A program made the translations under genes and the position numbers. Positions 27,784 to 37,493 of a stretch of DNA of 64,000 bases are shown piece after piece; the first letter of the stretch is position 1, and each line of letters opens with the position of its first letter. The DNA comes from Domibacillus enclensis (GTDB lineage Bacteria > Bacillota > Bacilli > Bacillales > Domibacillaceae). Where the stretch lies: positions 1 to 64,000 of the forward strand of contig NZ_FTLX01000012.1 of the NCBI RefSeq assembly GCF_900156125.1, written 5' to 3'. The notes beneath the pieces are model-generated. The model was not told where the DNA came from. It was given only the letters and a program-made list of their open reading frames with translations, and did no database searches.

Positions 27784-28866
27784 ATGTCAGTCCCTACAAA
27801 TTCGCTTCTTTTAATGCGAAAGATTTACAAGCACATCTTTCCGGCTGTGAAGTCAGAATGGAGCAAGTGGAAAGCGCTCGCTGAACAAATTCCAGATCCT
27901 GAGCTTCGCCAGCAGGCTCTGGATGTGTATGAAAAAAAGTATTTTCATTGTGAAGCAGGTGGCGTCATCTCCATGCTTGCCGGTGATCAGTCTGAAAAAG
28001 TGATTTCCTTTATCGTTCCTTATCAGCTTATTTGCGATTATTTGGATAATCTGTGCGATCAAACGACATCGTTCAATCCAGACGATTTTGCGGCGCTCCA
28101 CGAAGCGCTGAAGGACTGCTTTTATCCGGGACAGCCGAAGAGCGACTATTACCGCTTTCGTGAAACAAAAGAGGATGGCGGCTACTTAAACGCTTTAGTA
28201 GACGGCTGCCGGCGTATTGTAGCAAAAACACCTTCGTTTGAACCCGCTAAGCCGCACCTGTTGGATTTGAGCCGGTATTACAGCGAGCTGCAAATCCATA
28301 AGCATGTCCGTGAAGAAGAGCGGGAGGAACGAATGATCCGCTGGTTCGAGAGCCGCAAGCACGAGCTGCCGGAGGAAATGACCTGGTATGAGTTTTCTGC
28401 CTGCACAGGATCGACTGTCGGTGTGTACTGTCTCATGTCCTGTGCAATGCAGCCGGCGTTTACTCCGACCTATGCCAAAATGGTCCGTGAGTGCTATTTT
28501 CCGTACGGCCAGGGCATTCATATTTTGCTTGATTATTTTATTGATCAGGAAGAAGATTTGGAAGATGGAGAGCTGAATTTCTGCACGTATTATGAAAGTG
28601 AGACCGAGATGATGGAGCGGTTTCTGTACTTTTTAAAGCAAGCGAAAAAAGCGACGGAACAGCTGCCGCACGCGAAGTTTCATTCGTTCCTGATTGAAGG
28701 GATTGTGGCCGTTTATTTATCAGAAGAAAAAGCGGCAGGAAAGAAAAGTGTACGGTCGCATTGCCGCAGGCTCGTTCACACAGCCGGACCGGCCAGCATT
28801 TTCTTTTATTGGAACGGACGGACTTATAAAACGTACCGGAAAATGCGTCAATCCTATAATGACTGA
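27784..28866 (+). CDS. ytpB: YtpB, tetraprenyl-beta-curcumene synthase (DUF2600)
   Basis: 360-residue protein of the large-terpene synthase family first defined by B. subtilis YtpB, which cyclises heptaprenyl diphosphate to C35 terpenes. The helical fold lacks the classical DDxxD, but acidic clusters such as DNLCDQTTSFNPDDF and FIDQEEDLEDGELNFC are present. GAGGTAACAG precedes the ATG. It forms an apparent operon with ytpA and the following oxidoreductase gene. Confidence 0.92.
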   Translation: MSVPTNSLLLMRKIYKHIFPAVKSEWSKWKALAEQIPDPELRQQALDVYEKKYFHCEAGGVISMLAGDQSEKVISFIVPYQLICDYLDNLCDQTTSFNPDDFAALHEALKDCFYPGQPKSDYYRFRETKEDGGYLNALVDGCRRIVAKTPSFEPAKPHLLDLSRYYSELQIHKHVREEEREERMIRWFESRKHELPEEMTWYEFSACTGSTVGVYCLMSCAMQPAFTPTYAKMVRECYFPYGQGIHILLDYFIDQEEDLEDGELNFCTYYESETEMMERFLYFLKQAKKATEQLPHAKFHSFLIEGIVAVYLSEEKAAGKKSVRSHCRRLVHTAGPASIFFYWNGRTYKTYRKMRQSYND

Positions 28867-28880
28867 GGTGTGGCAAAAAG

Positions 28881-29873
28881 ATGAAAATCAGTATTCTGGA
28901 TCAATCACCCATTTCCGAGGGAGAAACGGCGGCTGAAGCTTTGCAGAAAACAGTTGAGCTTGCGATACTTGCTGAAAAGCTTGGCTATGAACGTTTCTGG
29001 GTATCAGAGCACCACGATGCATCGACACTCGCTGGTTCCTCACCGGAAGTGCTTCTCGCTCATTTGGCAGCGAAAACAGCATCCATTCAGATTGGTTCCG
29101 GTGGGGTCATGCTGCCGCACTACAGCGCATATAAAGTAGCAGAAAACTTTAAAATGCTCGCTGCACTGGCTCCCGGGAGAATCAACCTTGGTGTTGGACG
29201 TGCTCCTGGTGGTATGCCCAGAGCTTCATTTGCCTTGAGTGATGGACGTAAACGGGACAAGGACCGGTATCCAGAACAGATTGATGATCTTCTCGCTTAT
29301 TTACACGATCAGTCGGTGCCGCACCCTTATACAGGTGTAAAAGCAACACCTCTTATTGATGTGAAGCCAGATGTCTGGGTGCTGGGCTCGAGCCTTTCAA
29401 GTGCTCAGCTGGCTGCAGAAAAAGGGCTTCCTTATACGTTTGCCAAATTTATTAATGGAGACGGTGGTCAATCGGAGCTGGCTGAATACCGCAGATTATT
29501 TCAGCCGTCCGCTTATTTGGATGCACCGAAGGCAAATATCGCTGTGTTTCTTATCTGTGCTGAAACAGACGAGGACGCTTTTTACTTGGCGGGGAGCCTG
29601 GAGCTGGCATTAATGATGGCGGGGCAGGGCATCCCGTCAAATGGAACACCGTCTCCTGAAAAAGCCGCAGCCTATCAATACGGAAAGTTTGAACAAAAGC
29701 ATGTTCAAGAAAATCGGAAGCGGATGGTTGTCGGAAGCGTGGAAACGGTTCGAAAAAAACTAAAGCAGCTTTCAGAAGAATATGGAATAGAGGAAGTAAT
29801 GGCAGTGACCATTATATATGATTTTGAAAAAAAGAAACGGTCCTTCGAGCTGCTTTCAACCGCCATTCGTTGA
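28881..29873 (+). CDS. Luciferase-like (LLM class) flavin-dependent monooxygenase
   Basis: 330 residues of the bacterial-luciferase-like fold. The N-terminal LDQSPISEG, the WVSEHHD motif, GGVMLPHYSAYKVAENF and GRINLGVGRAPGG are typical of the FMN-using subgroup. The substrate cannot be read from sequence. It lies 14 bases after ytpB in the same direction, so it might act on a terpene or lipid product, but this is inference from context. Ends at a strong bidirectional terminator. Confidence 0.88.
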   Translation: MKISILDQSPISEGETAAEALQKTVELAILAEKLGYERFWVSEHHDASTLAGSSPEVLLAHLAAKTASIQIGSGGVMLPHYSAYKVAENFKMLAALAPGRINLGVGRAPGGMPRASFALSDGRKRDKDRYPEQIDDLLAYLHDQSVPHPYTGVKATPLIDVKPDVWVLGSSLSSAQLAAEKGLPYTFAKFINGDGGQSELAEYRRLFQPSAYLDAPKANIAVFLICAETDEDAFYLAGSLELALMMAGQGIPSNGTPSPEKAAAYQYGKFEQKHVQENRKRMVVGSVETVRKKLKQLSEEYGIEEVMAVTIIYDFEKKKRSFELLSTAIR

Positions 29874-29878
29874 TAAAA

Positions 29879-29925
29879 ACAAAAACAGCCTTTGCACAAC
29901 GCTATGTGCAAAGGCTGTTTCTTAT
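29879..29925. terminator. Bidirectional terminator, monooxygenase / ytqB
   Basis: Perfect stem AACAGCCTTTGCACA / TGTGCAAAGGCTGTT with loop ACGCTA, A-run on the left and TTTC on the right. Confidence 0.93.
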
Positions 29926-30491
29926 CTTTTTTCAATGGCCACGATAAAAGGCGGCGTATTGGCTTGATTGATAAAGCCGTATTGCAGGACATGGGCTTTT
30001 TGCTGATCGAGTGACGCTGCATAGGTCGTTACGGCATCCCGTTCATCTGCTCCGCCGGCATGGCCGTGGTAAATGACGAGAACAATGATGCCACCAGGCT
30101 TCAGCATCTCGAAAAGCTGCTCAATCGCGCTGATGGTCGTGTCCGGTTTTGTAATGACCGTTTTGTCGCCTTTAGGCAAATAGCCGAGGTTAAAAATCGC
30201 CGCATTGACATGACCGTGAACGCACTCGGGGATCAAGGAGCTTGCCTGTTCATGCCCAGCACGGAAAAGCGTGGCTTTATGCAGCAAAGAGGCGTCCTGT
30301 AAACGCGACGCTGTATTGGCAATCGCCTGCTCCTGAACGTCAAATGCAAAGACGTGTCCGTCGCCCGCGAGCTGCGCAAGAAACAGCGTATCGTGTCCAT
30401 TGCCAGCTGTGGCATCGACAAAATAGCCCTTTTCTGACACTGTTTTTTGCAAAAGCAGCCGGGCAAAGGGCAGTATTCCTTCTACGATCAT
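29922..30491 (-). CDS. mnmM: MnmM (YtqB), tRNA nm5s2U34 methyltransferase
   Basis: 189-residue class I SAM-dependent methyltransferase with motif I VDATAGNGHDTLFLA and NLGYLPKGDK. The B. subtilis homologue YtqB has been assigned the last methylation of 5-methylaminomethyl-2-thiouridine at the tRNA wobble position, the step done by the MnmC methylase domain in E. coli. The start overlaps the ytqA stop by four bases. Confidence 0.9.
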   Translation of the reverse strand: MIVEGILPFARLLLQKTVSEKGYFVDATAGNGHDTLFLAQLAGDGHVFAFDVQEQAIANTASRLQDASLLHKATLFRAGHEQASSLIPECVHGHVNAAIFNLGYLPKGDKTVITKPDTTISAIEQLFEMLKPGGIIVLVIYHGHAGGADERDAVTTYAASLDQQKAHVLQYGFINQANTPPFIVAIEKR

Positions 30492-31444
30492 GGCTGCATA
30501 ACGGCTCCTTTATAAAACTTGCCCTGCCACGTGTCGCGGCGAAGCATTTCATCATGGATGGCATTGAGCACTTCCCACTTGTTCACACTCCACATCGGGC
30601 CAACCATCAGCTCAATCGGGCCGTCACCGGTAATCCGGTGAACAATCATGTCGGGAGGAAGAATTTCCAGCTGATCAACAACGAGCTTGGCGTATTCTTC
30701 CATCGTCAAAAAGTCGAGCATGCCTTTTTCATACTGCTTGACAAGCGGGGTGCCTTTTAATAAATGAAGCAAATGGATTTTAATGCCCTGAACATCAAGG
30801 TCCGCAATGGCCCGTGCTGTTTCCATCATCATCTCCGGTGTTTCAAGCGGCAATCCGTTAATTAAATGAGAGCAGATCCGAATGTTATGCTTGCGAAGTT
30901 TTTCGACGCCTTCCACATATGTCTCGAAATCATGGGCACGATTAATGATACGGGCGGTTTTTTCGTGAACGGTCTGAAGGCCAAGCTCCACCCATAAATA
31001 CGTCCGCTCATTTAATTCAGCCAAATATTCGACCACATCATCCGGCAGACAGTCTGGCCGTGTGGCAATCGAAATGCCGACGACGTCATCCTGCTTTAAA
31101 ACGGCTTCATATTTTTCACGCAGCACATCAACCGGTGCATGTGTATTCGTGTAGGCTTGAAAATAAGCCATATACTTGCCATGCTTCCATTTTTCATGCA
31201 TTTTATTTTTTATATCATGAAACTGTTTTTCAAGCGGGTCCACGCGCTTACCGGCAAAGTCGCCTGAGCCAGCCGCGCTGCAAAATGTACACCCGCCAAA
31301 GGCGACGGTGCCATCCCGGTTCGGGCAGTCAAAGCCGCCGTCGAGAGCCACTTTAAACACTTTGTGGCCGAAATGGTTTCGCAAATGGTAGTTCCATGTA
31401 TGGTACCGTCTGTCGTCACTAGCGTACGGAAACGGATTGGTCAT
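30488..31444 (-). CDS. ytqA: YtqA (MnmL), radical SAM protein of TIGR01212 type
   Basis: 318 residues. The radical-SAM cysteines lie in DCPNRDGTVAFGGCTFCS, and a conserved GISIATRPDCLPDDV follows. The B. subtilis homologue has been linked to conversion of the cmnm5 to the nm5 form of tRNA wobble uridine, the step before YtqB. Overlap with ytqB supports a two-gene operon. It is divergent from leuS; a weak extended -10 TGCTACAAT (hexamer 31475-31480, minus strand) lies before its AGGAGG. Confidence 0.9.
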   Translation of the reverse strand: MTNPFPYASDDRRYHTWNYHLRNHFGHKVFKVALDGGFDCPNRDGTVAFGGCTFCSAAGSGDFAGKRVDPLEKQFHDIKNKMHEKWKHGKYMAYFQAYTNTHAPVDVLREKYEAVLKQDDVVGISIATRPDCLPDDVVEYLAELNERTYLWVELGLQTVHEKTARIINRAHDFETYVEGVEKLRKHNIRICSHLINGLPLETPEMMMETARAIADLDVQGIKIHLLHLLKGTPLVKQYEKGMLDFLTMEEYAKLVVDQLEILPPDMIVHRITGDGPIELMVGPMWSVNKWEVLNAIHDEMLRRDTWQGKFYKGAVMQP

Positions 31445-31509
31445 GTTTCATTCCTCCTTTAAAGCTCGATTTAAATTGTAGCACGAAGAGAGGCACGGGT
31501 AAAATGCGC

Positions 31510-31538
31510 TTGCATATTAGCTGAAGTTTTTCTAAAAT
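31510..31538 (+). promoter_or_regulatory. leuS SigA promoter
   Basis: -35 TTGCAT (31510-31515), 17-base spacer, -10 TAAAAT (31533-31538). The predicted transcript has a leader of about 150 bases before leuS. Confidence 0.6.
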
Positions 31539-31603
31539 GGAAGATAAAGATTAATGAAGAAAGCCGATTGGCTGATAGTTAATACTGGATAGAGAAAAAT
31601 CTC

Positions 31604-31636
31604 TCCTGTCCCATTCTTCGGGCAGGATTTTTTTAG
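31604..31636 (+). terminator. Terminator hairpin in the leuS leader
   Basis: Stem TCCTGTCC (31604-31611) / GGGCAGGA (31620-31627) followed by TTTTTTT. It lies between the promoter and leuS, so it looks like an attenuator. No T-box motif (AGGGTGG...ACCGCG) is visible in the leader. Confidence 0.75.
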
Positions 31637-31696
31637 GCAATTCGTCTTCTGAAAGAGAAGGAAGGCAGTTTACATAAACGGAAGGCAGGTTTCAGC

Positions 31697-34108
31697 ATGA
31701 ATTTTGATCATAAACAAATTGAGCCGAAATGGCAAAGCTACTGGGAACAAAACAAAACCTTTAAAATGGAGAACGACTCGGAAAAGCCGAAATTTTACGC
31801 ACTTGATATGTTTCCTTATCCATCCGGCGCCGGACTTCACGTCGGACATCCGGAAGGCTACACGGCAACGGACATTTTAAGCCGATTCAAGCGGATGCAG
31901 GGCTTCAATGTTCTTCATCCGATGGGCTGGGATGCATTTGGCCTGCCAGCGGAGCAGTACGCGCTGGATACCGGAAATGATCCAGCTCAGTTCACGGAAC
32001 AAAACATTAACAATTTCCGCCGTCAAATTAAAGCGCTTGGCTTTTCTTATGACTGGGACCGTGAAATTAACACAACAGATCCGGATTATTATAAATGGAC
32101 GCAGTGGATCTTCCTTCAGCTTTACAAAAAAGGCCTTGCGTACGTAGATGAAGTACCGGTGAACTGGTGTCCGGCACTTGGCACGGTTTTAGCGAATGAA
32201 GAAGTAATTGACGGCAAATCAGAGCGCGGCGGCCACCCGGTCGAGCGTCGTCCGATGCGCCAGTGGATGCTGAAAATTACAGCTTACGCTGATCGCTTAA
32301 TTGAAGACCTGGAAGAGCTTGACTGGCCGGAAAGCATTAAAGATATGCAGCGCAACTGGATTGGCCGTTCGGAAGGAGCCGAAGTCACTTTTGGCATCGA
32401 TGGCCATGATGAAACCTTCACCGTTTTTACAACCCGTCCGGATACACTGTTTGGTGCGACGTATGCCGTCTTGGCGCCTGAGCATCCGTTTGTGGAAAAG
32501 ATCACAACAGCTGAACAAAAAGAAGCTGTTGCTGCGTATATTGATCAAGTGAAGTCGAAAAGCGACCTGGAGCGGACAGATTTAGCCAAAGACAAAACCG
32601 GTGTTTTCACGGGTGCCTACGCAATCAATCCGGTGAACGGAGAGAAAATGCCGATCTGGATTGCCGATTACGTGCTGATTACGTACGGAACAGGGGCAAT
32701 CATGGCGGTACCGGCACACGATGAACGCGACTATGAATTTGCCCGCAAATTTGAGTTGAACATTCAGGAAGTAGTTTCAGGCGGCAACGTAGCAGAAGAA
32801 GCGTATACAGGTGACGGAGCGCACGTGAATTCCGGCTTCCTTGACGGCTTAAACAAAGAAGACGGCATCGCCAAGATGATTGACTGGCTTGAAGCGGAAG
32901 GTATTGGGACGAAAAAAGTAACATACCGTCTGCGTGACTGGCTGTTCAGCCGCCAGCGCTACTGGGGTGAGCCGATTCCGATTATTCATTGGGAGGACGG
33001 TACAACAACAGCCGTTCCAGAATCTGAGCTTCCGCTCGTTTTGCCAAAAACAACTGAAATCCGTCCATCCGGTACGGGCGAGTCACCTCTTGCTGTGATC
33101 GAAGACTGGGTGAACGTGGTCGACCCTGAAACGGGCAAAAAAGGCCGTCGTGAAACAAACACAATGCCTCAGTGGGCGGGAAGCTGCTGGTATTACCTGC
33201 GCTTTATCGATCCGGATAATAAAGAGGCGTTGGCAGACAAAGAGCTGCTTGAACGCTGGCTGCCGGTTGATATTTACATTGGCGGTGCCGAGCATGCGGT
33301 TCTTCACTTACTTTACGCGCGCTTTTGGCACAAGGTATTGTACGATATCGGCGTCGTTCATACGAAAGAGCCATTCCAAAAACTATTTAACCAGGGCATG
33401 ATCCTCGGTGAAAACAATGAAAAAATGAGTAAATCAAAAGGGAATGTCGTGAATCCGGATGAAATCGTGGAAAGCCATGGAGCGGATACACTGCGTTTGT
33501 ATGAAATGTTCATGGGACCGCTTGAAGCGTCGATTGCCTGGAGCACGACCGGCGTTGACGGTGCGCGCCGTTTCCTTGACCGGATTTGGCGCTTGCTGAT
33601 GACAGAGGACGGCGAACTAAAGTCGAAGGTAGGCGGAAAAGATTTATCGCTTGAAAAGGTGTACCATCAGACGGTGAAGAAAGTGACAGAAGACTATGAA
33701 GGTCTGCGCTTTAATACAGCGATTTCTCAAATGATGGTTTTTGTGAACGAAGCGAATAAAGCGGAAACCATACCAGCTGAATATGCGGAAGGCTTTGTGA
33801 AGCTTGTTTCGCCGCTTGCTCCTCATTTAGCAGAAGAGCTATGGGAAAAGCTAGGGCACAGCGGAACAGTGACGTACGAAGCATGGCCCGTGTTCGATGA
33901 ATCAAAGCTTGTGGACGATGAAGTGGAAATTGTCCTTCAGCTGAATGGCAAGGTAAAAGCAAAATTGATGGTTTCAAAAGATGCCACGCGGGAACAAATG
34001 GAAGAGATAGCGATGGAGAATGAAACGTTCAAGGGCGAGCTTGAAGGCAAGACTGTTCGCAAGGTTATTGCGGTTCCCGGCAAGCTTGTCAACGTCGTCG
34101 CTAATTAA
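31697..34108 (+). CDS. leuS: Leucyl-tRNA synthetase LeuS
   Basis: Class I synthetase of 803 residues. The HIGH-type motif HVGH lies in [16 protein letters not shown], the KMSKS loop in [16 protein letters not shown], and the large CP1 editing domain is present, with the threonine-rich [12 protein letters not shown]. The ATG follows AGGCAGG. Expression is probably set by the attenuator-like hairpin in its leader. Confidence 0.98.
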   Translation: MNFDHKQIEPKWQSYWEQNKTFKMENDSEKPKFYALDMFPYPSGAGLHVGHPEGYTATDILSRFKRMQGFNVLHPMGWDAFGLPAEQYALDTGNDPAQFTEQNINNFRRQIKALGFSYDWDREINTTDPDYYKWTQWIFLQLYKKGLAYVDEVPVNWCPALGTVLANEEVIDGKSERGGHPVERRPMRQWMLKITAYADRLIEDLEELDWPESIKDMQRNWIGRSEGAEVTFGIDGHDETFTVFTTRPDTLFGATYAVLAPEHPFVEKITTAEQKEAVAAYIDQVKSKSDLERTDLAKDKTGVFTGAYAINPVNGEKMPIWIADYVLITYGTGAIMAVPAHDERDYEFARKFELNIQEVVSGGNVAEEAYTGDGAHVNSGFLDGLNKEDGIAKMIDWLEAEGIGTKKVTYRLRDWLFSRQRYWGEPIPIIHWEDGTTTAVPESELPLVLPKTTEIRPSGTGESPLAVIEDWVNVVDPETGKKGRRETNTMPQWAGSCWYYLRFIDPDNKEALADKELLERWLPVDIYIGGAEHAVLHLLYARFWHKVLYDIGVVHTKEPFQKLFNQGMILGENNEKMSKSKGNVVNPDEIVESHGADTLRLYEMFMGPLEASIAWSTTGVDGARRFLDRIWRLLMTEDGELKSKVGGKDLSLEKVYHQTVKKVTEDYEGLRFNTAISQMMVFVNEANKAETIPAEYAEGFVKLVSPLAPHLAEELWEKLGHSGTVTYEAWPVFDESKLVDDEVEIVLQLNGKVKAKLMVSKDATREQMEEIAMENETFKGELEGKTVRKVIAVPGKLVNVVAN

Positions 34109-34128
34109 CGAAGGAGGAACAGAGCCTT

Positions 34129-34437
34129 ATGATTCCAACGATTACAGGTGAAGAAGTACACGAAAAGCTTCAAAAAGGGGAGCAGCTTTCCCTGATTGAT
34201 GTACGGGAAGAAGAAGAAGTGGCAGAAGGGATGATCCCGGTGGCGGACCATATCGTGATGGGCACCATCCCGGACAGCCTTGACCGGCTAAACAAAGACA
34301 CCGACTATATTATCGTCTGCCGTTCCGGTGCACGCTCGGAAAATGTGTCCCGCTTCTTGATCGAAAATGGGTACAAGGCAACGAATATGACCGGCGGCAT
34401 GATGAACTACCCCGGCGAAACAGCTCCAAAACAATAA
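34129..34437 (+). CDS. ytwF: Single-domain rhodanese YtwF
   Basis: 102-residue sulfurtransferase domain. The active-site loop is CRSGARS, with the persulfide-carrying cysteine, and the N-terminal LIDVREEEE is typical. It acts in sulfur transfer to unknown partners. AAGGAGG precedes the ATG, 20 bases after leuS, so it is probably co-transcribed with it. Confidence 0.92.
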   Translation: MIPTITGEEVHEKLQKGEQLSLIDVREEEEVAEGMIPVADHIVMGTIPDSLDRLNKDTDYIIVCRSGARSENVSRFLIENGYKATNMTGGMMNYPGETAPKQ

Positions 34438-34448
34438 CAACAGCAAAG

Positions 34449-34487
34449 AAACAAGCCTCTCCGGGTATGGAGAGGCTTGTTTTTTAT
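34449..34487. terminator. Terminator, ytwF / ytfP
   Basis: Perfect stem ACAAGCCTCTCC (34451-34462) / GGAGAGGCTTGT (34469-34480), then TTTTTT, between convergent genes. Confidence 0.92.
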
Positions 34488-35737
34488 CGGACAGCAGCGG
34501 CGTTTGTTCCGGCGATGTGGCCTGTAATAAGAGCGGCGGTAATGTTGTAGCCGCCGGTGTAGCCGTGAATGTCAATGATTTCCCCGCAGAAAAAAAGCCC
34601 GTCTTTCTTTTTCGATGCCATGGTTTTCGGTTCAATTTCTTTTACAGAAACGCCGCCGCCGGTGACAAACGCTTTTTCAATCGGCAGTGTCCCGTTGACA
34701 TTCAAGGTAAAGGACTTTACGAGAGAAGCGAGCGCACGAATGGCTCCATCGGACATTTGATTGCCGGGTGTTTCAAGGTCAATCGAAGCCTGACTGAGCA
34801 AAAAGTGCAAATACCGCTCGGGCAGCAATTGTTTCAAGCTGTTTTTCACTGCTTTTTTCGGTTCTTCCTTGAGAATTTTCCGAATAGCGACGCTAGCTTC
34901 GTGCTCATTTCCATCGGGAAAAGCGTCAATAGACATGCGTGCGGGAGCGCCATTTTTCTTCAGCTCCTTCACGACGTATTGACTGCAGCGCAGAGCAGCT
35001 GGGCCGGATAAGCCGAAATGAGTAAACAGCATATCCATCCGGTGGGTCACAATCGGCTTGCCTTTTTTATTCAGCACAGACAGTCCGACATCACGAAGCG
35101 CTAGTCCCTGCATCGACCGGTTGACAATAAACGGTTCCTTTGACGTGATGGGCACTTCCGTTGGAAACAGATCAGTGATTGTGTGTCCGGCTTGGCGCGC
35201 CCACGGATAACCGTCGCCTGTTGAGCCGGTCTGGGGAACCGCTTTGCCGCCCGTCGCCAGAACAACGGCGTTCGACCGGATTTCTTCACCTGATTTCAGC
35301 CGGACACCGTGCATGAAGCTGTCATCCATTAACAGTTCTGCAACAGGAGATTCCAGCCGAAGCTCGACCCGCAGCCGCTTTAATTCACTAAGAAGCGCTT
35401 CGACGACATCCTGTGCCCGGTTTGATACCGGAAACATTCGCCCGTGGTCTTCCTCCTTCAATTTGACGCCAAGGTTTTCAAAAAAACGAATAATGTCTTC
35501 ATTGCTGAAAACGGAAAAAGCGCTGTATAAAAAGCGGCCATTGCCCGGGATATGCTTAATAATTTCTTCAACGGGAAGCCGGTTGGTCACGTTGCACCGT
35601 CCGCCGCCGGAAATTTGCAGCTTGTTTCCCGGCTTGCGGCCTTTATCAATCAGCAGGGTGCGCGAGCCCGTCCGTCCTGAAGCAATAGCTGCCATCAAGC
35701 CGGCTGGGCCGCCGCCCACCACAATTACGTCATACAT
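34484..35737 (-). CDS. ytfP: YtfP, NAD(P)/FAD-dependent oxidoreductase (HI0933 type)
   Basis: 417 residues with an N-terminal FAD-binding Rossmann motif [11 protein letters not shown], a GGGRCNVTN motif and a C-terminal [18 protein letters not shown]. This is the BaiN/HI0933-like flavoprotein family, whose substrate is unknown in bacilli. It is divergent from ytgP, and the two promoters share -35 bases. Confidence 0.9.
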   Translation of the reverse strand: MYDVIVVGGGPAGLMAAIASGRTGSRTLLIDKGRKPGNKLQISGGGRCNVTNRLPVEEIIKHIPGNGRFLYSAFSVFSNEDIIRFFENLGVKLKEEDHGRMFPVSNRAQDVVEALLSELKRLRVELRLESPVAELLMDDSFMHGVRLKSGEEIRSNAVVLATGGKAVPQTGSTGDGYPWARQAGHTITDLFPTEVPITSKEPFIVNRSMQGLALRDVGLSVLNKKGKPIVTHRMDMLFTHFGLSGPAALRCSQYVVKELKKNGAPARMSIDAFPDGNEHEASVAIRKILKEEPKKAVKNSLKQLLPERYLHFLLSQASIDLETPGNQMSDGAIRALASLVKSFTLNVNGTLPIEKAFVTGGGVSVKEIEPKTMASKKKDGLFFCGEIIDIHGYTGGYNITAALITGHIAGTNAAAVR

Positions 35738-35768
35738 TCCTGTCCACCTCGTTCTTTAAACTTTGTTC

Positions 35769-35820
35769 ATTATAGCAGATGACGAAAAAAATTGTCAGAC
35801 ACGAAAGAAAGAGGTACACT
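35769..35820. promoter_or_regulatory. Divergent ytfP/ytgP promoters sharing a -35
   Basis: Plus strand: TTGTCA (35792-35797), 17-base spacer, TACACT (35815-35820). Minus strand: CTGACA (35793-35798), 18-base spacer, extended -10 TGCTATAAT (hexamer 35769-35774). The two -35 elements overlap almost fully. Confidence 0.65.
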
Positions 35821-35859
35821 AGCAAGTGATGTTTAATTGAGAAAAAGAGGGATTTAGTC

Positions 35860-37479
35860 ATGTCATCCAATTTAATACGAGGGACATTTATTCTCACGCT
35901 GGGCACATTTATTTCAAAATTTCTCGGCTTGTTTTATGTCATACCATTTTACAGCATTATTGGCGGAGAGGATGCAGCGGCGCTGTACAGCTATGGGTAT
36001 GTGCCGTACACGATTTTTATCAGCATCGCGACAGCGGGTATTCCACTCGCCGTATCGAAGTATATTGCCAAGTATAATGCCATCGAAGAATATGCGGTCG
36101 GACGAAAGCTGTTTAAATCAGGGCTTGTGATTATGCTGCTGACCGGCTTTGCTGCCTTTCTGATCATGTATACATTTGCACCGTTTCTTGCATCGCTTTC
36201 ATTAAATGGCAAAGAAACCACGTATACGATTGAGGAAGTAGCGACGGTTATGCGGGCTGTCAGCTTTGCGCTGATCATTGTTCCGTTTATGAGTGTGACA
36301 CGCGGGTTTTTCCAGGGGCATCAATCGATGGGGCCGTCCGCTGTGTCACAGGTTGTTGAGCAAATTGCCCGGATTATCTTTCTGCTGGGCGGTGCCTACA
36401 TCGTTATCCATGTGATGAACGGATCGGTAGTTACAGCGATTAGTGTGGCGACTTTTGCAGCGTTTATTGGGGCCGTTTTCGGCTTGATCGTATTATATGT
36501 ATACTTTTTTAAGCGCAAAAAGCACCTGGACAAGCTCCTTGAAAAAGATAAAGGGCAGACAGACGTCTCGCTGTTCAGCATGTATGCTGAAATCGTCGTG
36601 TATGCCATTCCCTTTATTTTCGTCGGCATTGCCATCCCGCTTTATCAGCTGGTGGATCAGCTGACATTTGCTAAAGCAATGAATACGATCGGTGTTGAAA
36701 AGCCGGATACTGCGTTTGGTATTTTGAATTTTAGCACGCAGAAGCTGGTGATCATCCCGGTTTCCTTGGCAACAGCATTTGCAATGACCCTTGTGCCGAT
36801 GGTGACGAGCTCGTTCGTGAAAAAGGATATGGCGGCGGTGAAGCAGCAGCTGAACAAAACGTTTGAAGTGCTGCTGTTTCTGACGGTGCCGGCAGCGGTC
36901 GGCATGATGCTTTTGGCAGAGCCGTTGTATACCATTTTCTATGATTACAGCGAGCTCGGTACGGATGTACTTCGTGTGTACGCACCGGTTGCGATCCTGT
37001 TTGCCCTGTTTTCTGTGACGGCAGCCATTTTGCAGGGCATTAATGAGCAGCGGTTTACCGTACTCAGCCTGTTGACGGGCCTTCTCGTCAAGCTGTCGCT
37101 GAATATTCCGCTGATCAAGCTGTTTGAAACAGAAGGAGCGGTGTACGCGACGGCACTCGGGTATTTGACATCGATTTTGATAAACATCGTCGTCATTCGC
37201 GTGTACGCATCATATTCATTGCGGCCGTTAGCGAAGAAAATGGGACAGATTGCGGCGTTTAACGGGGTTATGGCCATTGTGGTGATTGCCCTTTACGGCA
37301 TTTTGTCTCTTGTTCTTTCAACAGAAACCGATGGCTCCGCATTGCTGATGATTTTCATTTGTGCAGGGGCTGGAGCCCTTGTCTACTTTGCTCTCAGCGA
37401 AAAGTCCGGGCTGCTTGCTGACGTATTCGGCACCCGGCTTGATGGAATTAAACGAAAACTACGCTTGAAAAAAGCTTAA
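35860..37479 (+). CDS. ytgP: YtgP, MurJ-family lipid II flippase / polysaccharide exporter
   Basis: 539-residue integral membrane protein with about 14 hydrophobic segments of the MOP superfamily. N-terminal GTFISKFLGLFYVIPF and VTRGFFQGHQSMGPSAVSQV are typical of the PST/MurJ group. B. subtilis YtgP (MurJ) flips lipid II during peptidoglycan synthesis, redundantly with Amj. It is followed 14 bases later by the pseudouridine synthase gene. Confidence 0.92.
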   Translation: MSSNLIRGTFILTLGTFISKFLGLFYVIPFYSIIGGEDAAALYSYGYVPYTIFISIATAGIPLAVSKYIAKYNAIEEYAVGRKLFKSGLVIMLLTGFAAFLIMYTFAPFLASLSLNGKETTYTIEEVATVMRAVSFALIIVPFMSVTRGFFQGHQSMGPSAVSQVVEQIARIIFLLGGAYIVIHVMNGSVVTAISVATFAAFIGAVFGLIVLYVYFFKRKKHLDKLLEKDKGQTDVSLFSMYAEIVVYAIPFIFVGIAIPLYQLVDQLTFAKAMNTIGVEKPDTAFGILNFSTQKLVIIPVSLATAFAMTLVPMVTSSFVKKDMAAVKQQLNKTFEVLLFLTVPAAVGMMLLAEPLYTIFYDYSELGTDVLRVYAPVAILFALFSVTAAILQGINEQRFTVLSLLTGLLVKLSLNIPLIKLFETEGAVYATALGYLTSILINIVVIRVYASYSLRPLAKKMGQIAAFNGVMAIVVIALYGILSLVLSTETDGSALLMIFICAGAGALVYFALSEKSGLLADVFGTRLDGIKRKLRLKKA

Positions 37480-37493
37480 AGGAGCAGTTCAAC

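Noticed and set aside
31539-31696. T-box riboswitch before leuS
   Set aside because: Expected from B. subtilis, but the leader is too short and the T-box consensus is not visible.
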